Shown here: one piece after another, positions 59,571 to 64,000 of the stretch
How the letters are laid out: each line of letters begins with the position of its first letter
How positions within the stretch are numbered: the stretch's first letter is position 1
Source of the DNA: Zizania palustris
Lineage: Eukaryota; Streptophyta; Magnoliopsida; Poales; Poaceae
NCBI GenBank assembly: GCA_019279435.1
Contig: JAAALK010000086.1
Span: 23,357,913 to 23,421,912, forward strand
Length of the DNA stretch: 64,000 nt
Reading direction: 5' to 3'
The notes under the pieces: model-generated
What the model was told of the DNA's origin: nothing
Databases searched by the model: none
Seen by the model: the letters and a program-made list of their open reading frames with translations, nothing else
Program-made: the position numbers and the translations under genes

Positions 59571-62500
59571 TCAAAGCTTTGCCCTTGTGGTTTGTCCTGC
59601 CGTCTTCGCCCTCCTAATCAGCGCCTCTTGGGTCAATGACATGACAAGCTAAGCAGTTAAAAAGACAGCGTCGTAAGCTGGCAAACCATTTATCACAGTA
59701 ATAGTGCAGTCAAAGCTTCGAAACAACGAAGGGCATACCTCTCCTTGCCGGTTGAACATTCGACCGTTGACGAACCCCCGGCCACCGTGCGCAGAGGGAC
59801 TCTCTATCTGTTTATTAAGGGAAGGAGTTGCTGTTGGAACCTCAAGCAGAAAGTTTGTTTTCTTCTATCATCTCAGAGGCACAAATCAGTTGCTTACCAC
59901 ATACAAAAGCCAGTCGTCAGCTTTCACGGGCTTGTGAAACCAAATCCTGCAGAACAGTAACAAGGAGACGATTTAGTGGCGAGTTGGATTAATTAAAATT
60001 GCAGTATGCCAGTATCTCACAGTATCGAGTGTAGTTTGCTGAAACATACGAGTGGTCGAGACTAAGCGAGTATATCTTCAGACCCTTCTCTCTATGAGGA
60101 TTTAGGCTGACACCAGAAAATAGTAGATCTGAAGCATATGCTACCACACACCTGTAATGCGAGAGAGTTAACTTCATGCCCAGATATCTAAAAACACAAG
60201 AAATAATGTATAGCGATTAGATGGCAAACCTATGCAGAGCAGGATCATCAGAAAGGTTTCCTCTGGCTCTAAACCAGTAATTCAAGCTGAAAGAAATCAG
60301 ATACACTAATGAATCAGAACAATATATAGTATTGCAATGCATCATGCAATGCACTAGTTCTTGCATATTGGAATTAAAATTATGATCCCAGAGGATCTAT
60401 ACAGAATTTAGAATTTAAAGTTTAAAAAGTTGGATGTTTTCACAGTGGAATTTAGAATTCATGAATCTTAAAACCCACAGAAATTTCATAGCAAACTTAT
60501 CAGTTACCATCAATTATGTGAAACAAGATATTGGCAGATTGCACTGAAAGAAAAAAACAGCACATAGACACCTTGGTTTATGTTGAGATGTGGAATCTTC
60601 ACAAAACCTCATTTCTATGGGCCAAGGTGCAAACTTTTTCTTGGCAGCTGAGTTCCTATATTGCCTGCAGATGACAAACAGTCAAGACATAATGACAGTG
60701 CATGAACAAATTCTAATTATAACTGAAGCTTAAGAAGACATAATGCTTATTTGTCTGAAGTCCATGATCTTAAATTTATTGTATTAGCAGATAAATATAT
60801 TCATCTGAGAAAAGGTAACAGATAAATATAATGATTTATCAGTAGCATGAAAGAAGTTTCTTCTGAAGGTTAATTATGAATCATCTGAGAACAGCATTAG
60901 CTATGGAATTGTCAAATATATGCTTGGAAGTTGTGAAAAATTACATTGGAAAGCGTGGATCAGTAAGCCGTCTTTCTAGTATCTCCTCCATATTCAAGAG
61001 CTGCATTTGATTGCCTATTAGTTATCGACTTTTTTTTTCTCATATACATTGAAGGTACAAAAAATTCTTACCTGTTCTGGAGGAGGAACATCAGGCATGA
61101 CTGCAGCCTGATGCTCAAACCCTAATTCGACCTTCTGCAACAGAATTGATGATGCAGAAGTTAGACACCATTTGTTCCTCGCAGACTAATATCATGAACC
61201 CTTTATCTTAATATCTAATGTAGCCTCAACATGAAAAAGACACAATTCCCCAGGATGTAACAAATGGTTATCACTGACAGTGTCCAGAATAAATATTGTA
61301 ATTAGCATAAAGAACATTCTACTATTCCCTCTAGTCACAGATAAAATTTTGGACATCAGTATGGTCTCAGAAACACAAATTTGACCACTGATCTTTATTG
61401 TAATATATTTTTAAAAATGTAAAAAGCATTATATCACAAGCATTGTTATTGATGAGACAAATATACATGTCATTTCCACATATTTGTAAAGATAATGGAA
61501 ACCAAAATTTTAAATGCTTGACTGCATAAATCCTAACACACCACTTTTTTTTCAGAGATTGTACACTGTTCACAAAACTATGAGCATCAGAAGGAAAAAC
61601 ACCTGGAATGAAGCAATCAAGGTGAAAATAACAAGGCCCTTCTGCTTTGCCTCCACTGTTCTGGTGGCAAAGTTGGTTCCATCACGAGCCCGATGAACTT
61701 GATAGATTATTGGCACTACAAGAGAGGACAAAGAAAAGACAGGCATGACCATCAGACTTATTTTTTGGTTAAAAGGGTGTTGAAAAAAGGTCCACAGCTT
61801 ACTAAGATGACACATAAAAATGCAGACCTATGGAAACATTGCAAAAAATAATCCACTAATTGTTGCTTAATAAGGGACAGTGCATAATGGTTAGAAGACA
61901 GACTAAACTACTAAAGTTTAGTCTTAAAACCATCTGATAGACAAGTGGTTCTCAAAATTACAATTATGTTGGCATTGGTTTCGTTTTAGGCTACCCCTTC
62001 ATGACACAATAGACTAGTGGTTTTCAAAATTATATTTTGTTGGTGTTGGTTAAATTAAAGGTCATGACAAGAGAAAACAAGCTTAGAGAACTTACAATTA
62101 TTGTCTCCTGCAATAAGAAAAATTGTGTGCAAACTGTGCACTGCTTTTAGGCAATCAACAGTTTTGGATGCTGCTGCTAGTGCCTGCATGAGGATCAAAT
62201 AGAAAAGAGGTTAAGATATTGTGAAAATCTTTGCATTGATGTGTACCCTTCTGATTGTGTAAGTGTTCTTTTAGTTTTTGCTTTTCTTTGGGAGTGCATG
62301 GGAGTAACTAGTGATTTCTGACTACCACTGACCAAGCAGTGCAAAAATAATTTCAAGGACACATGCTTTAGACGACCAATATACTGTTGAGGAAAGCATG
62401 TTTGAACAAAATAATGCAGTCGTATGTGAACCATCTTCACATGATTTTTTTGGCACTTCCATCGATGCCATCACAAAAGCTGACCTTATGTGATCTAAGA

Positions 62501-63593
62501 AGGTAAGACCAAAACTTTTCCAAAAAGCATCGAAAAATTGATTCAGAAGCATGTCTAATGAAGCTTCTTATTTATCTTTGAGACTTTGACACACTAATTC
62601 GTGCACATCTACTCAAATGTGAAAGGGCGATAGAATAAAAAAGTGAAGTGGTTAAATACAAACAGTTAGCAGATATGGTGATATAAAATAAGTGTAGTTG
62701 AAACATGCCTGCCCTATCAACTGTCCTCCAAAAACTTGCCTAAAAGTTGGAGCTCCTGGCAAAGTAAACCCACGGAAAATATCAACCTACAAATATGCAA
62801 ATGATTATTGTGAGAAAGATAACAGACTTTACTGTAGATTATTATGACAAAATATTTATTCTTTTCACTTCAAATCAGGAGGTGCAAATGTGAAACTGTC
62901 AACCTGCCCTTATATAAGTCCCTTCTAGGTAATGTAATACCTGATAATTATTATTCTAGAACAGCAATTATACTTTAAAGTGATACATACCTTTACAAAA
63001 CAGAAGCATCATAAATATCACAATACATTTAGACTCACCTCCAATGGCTCTAAGTGCAAAATTCGTTCCAGCAAAGAATTCTCAGGTGTATCTTCTGCAT
63101 TCCAAATTGTCTTCGGTTGCAACAAATGTCCATATTGATTTGGTAATACAAAGCAGGTCAGCTGCAATAGGATACTTACAATAAGCTGAAGACAGTAGAT
63201 ATTATCATTACCCAATGGCTAATAAATACTGCTCTTAAAAATATAAACATGAATAATGAACCTTTGATACTGCAACAACGTTTACTTGATGAACAGAACT
63301 ATTGGTTCCTACAAAACAATATAAAATATTAGAAGGATACATAAATAGAACTGTTTCATATCTCATCATACAAATGTGTTTATGTACTTGCTCAAAATAG
63401 AAACAACTATGCCTGCTTTGATGTGCTTTGGAGTTTGGAATTTGGATTATAATCCAAAGCACATCCAAGCAGGAACCACATAAAAGTTATAAGTCAAGTC
63501 ACAGTTCTTACCATAACCAAAGTAGTCATACTTATTCAACACATAATCAGGGCGGTTTTCTTCTTCTGTGTTTGCAGGAGCGGAAACCTCAGC
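59571..63593 (-). CDS. ACH2: Peroxisomal acyl-CoA thioesterase with cyclic-nucleotide-binding-like domain (ACH2/ACOT8 type), 5' end outside the window
   Basis: Fourteen exons are visible: 63593-63512, 63308-63262, 63161-63039, 62786-62709, 62183-62096, 61715-61603, 61134-61072, 61000-60945, 60664-60572, 60286-60230, 60151-60050, 59946-59898, 59807-59739 and 59648-59571. The first three give the end of the cNMP-binding-like domain (KYDYFGYG). Next come the tandem hot-dog thioesterase domains: IFRGFTLPGAPTFRQVFGGQ, ALAAASKTVD, IIYQVHRARDGTNFATR, then HRCVVAYASDLLF, SLDHSIWFHKP and MSLTQEAL. The protein ends AKL, a peroxisomal PTS1-type signal. It hydrolyses acyl-CoA to fatty acid and CoA in the peroxisome. 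The intron after 62709 has a GC donor (CAG|GCATGT). The layout matches Arabidopsis ACH2. The N-terminus lies beyond 64000. Confidence 0.9.
63412..63473. repeat. 62-bp near-perfect hairpin in a thioesterase intron
   Basis: CCTGCTTTGATGTGCTTTGG pairs with the inverted copy CCAAAGCACATCCAAGCAGG, with one G-T mismatch and a loop of about 20 bases rich in TTTGGA/TCC. It looks like a very short MITE inside the intron between the first two visible exons. No flanking duplication is clear. Confidence 0.7.
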
Positions 63594-64000
63594 CTGCAAT
63601 ATAATGAGAATGGATTACAAGTTACAACTAAGAAGTTCATTAGCCTATGTCCCGTCGGTAGATCACAAGGACAATGTAACCGGTCATAAACAACATGACA
63701 GTAGAACAGTTGGACTATCATGCAGTTGTGGCAGGAGCAGGGAAAGGGGTATCAGGACAACAATGATACTCTCAAAATAAAACTATGGGTCTTTCACCCA
63801 AATACCAATACACATAATCATTGCTACAAAGTTGATCAATTATTTTAGGGTGGTAGTTGGAACCCCCTTAAATAGTACTAATGAAACATCGAAGTTGAAG
63901 ATGGATAATAACTGACTAAATGACCGTTTGCATATCAGTATATCACTGCTATACTTGTTTCCAAAGTATGGTTTAAATAAGAGCCAACAGAAAATAAGCA
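63594..64000 (-). other. Intron of the thioesterase gene running off the window
   Basis: No further exon of the thioesterase N-terminus could be found here. The upstream cNMP-binding-like exons must lie beyond the right edge. Confidence 0.55.

Overview
The window is nuclear DNA from a grass (Poaceae, probably a panicoid). The genes carry GT-AG introns, the coding exons of several genes are very GC-rich (CDPK exon 1, FLD 5' half, PIP1, subtilase), and the intergenic DNA is full of grass-type MITEs, CACTA, Copia and gypsy remnants. From memory, the order CPK12 / FLD / YODA-type MAPKKK / PIP1;2 matches a block of rice chromosome 4 (about Os04g0559700-Os04g0561000). The window is therefore probably the colinear segment of another grass. 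This rests on recall and was not aligned.

Layout: 1-439 (-) 5' end of an MSL10-like mechanosensitive channel gene. 7.2-7.7 kb (-) a 96-aa protein of unknown function. 11.5-14.5 kb (+) a complete 8-exon calcium-dependent protein kinase. 15.9-18.5 kb (+) a complete FLOWERING LOCUS D-type histone demethylase. 19.4-20.7 kb (-) a thioredoxin-like 3-3 gene with a one-base frameshift. 22.2-23.4 kb (-) two gene remnants, one of them a duplicated 5' end of the thioredoxin-like gene. 23.6-27.1 kb a 3.45-kb solo LTR with a perfect 5-bp target duplication. 28.2-33.1 kb (+) a YODA-type MAPKKK with a one-base frameshift. 36.0-37.4 kb (-) a complete PIP1 aquaporin. 38-43 kb a nest of transposon remnants. 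48.7-52.8 kb (+) a TRM/DUF4378 protein. 54.6-57.0 kb (-) an intronless subtilase with a one-base frameshift. 57.9-59.3 kb (+) a 165-aa coiled-coil protein. 59.6-63.6 kb (-) the 3' part of a peroxisomal acyl-CoA thioesterase gene with at least 14 exons.

These are independent single genes, not an operon or pathway cluster. Several have signalling roles (Ca2+ kinase, MAPKKK, mechanosensitive channel) or chromatin roles (FLD).

The least ordinary material is in the repeats. A palindromic foldback family built on TCGGCACTTGAAGTGCCGA occurs three times: upstream of the MSL gene, inside CDPK intron 2, and about 50 bp upstream of the subtilase TATA box. A 256-bp Mutator-like MITE has a perfect 10-bp target duplication. 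One hAT-like MITE family carries a 42-bp tandem repeat at different copy numbers. Three otherwise intact genes each lack a single base. That pattern looks more like assembly or read indels than three independent gene deaths, but the sequence alone cannot decide. I found no clear evidence of a wholly new biological system.
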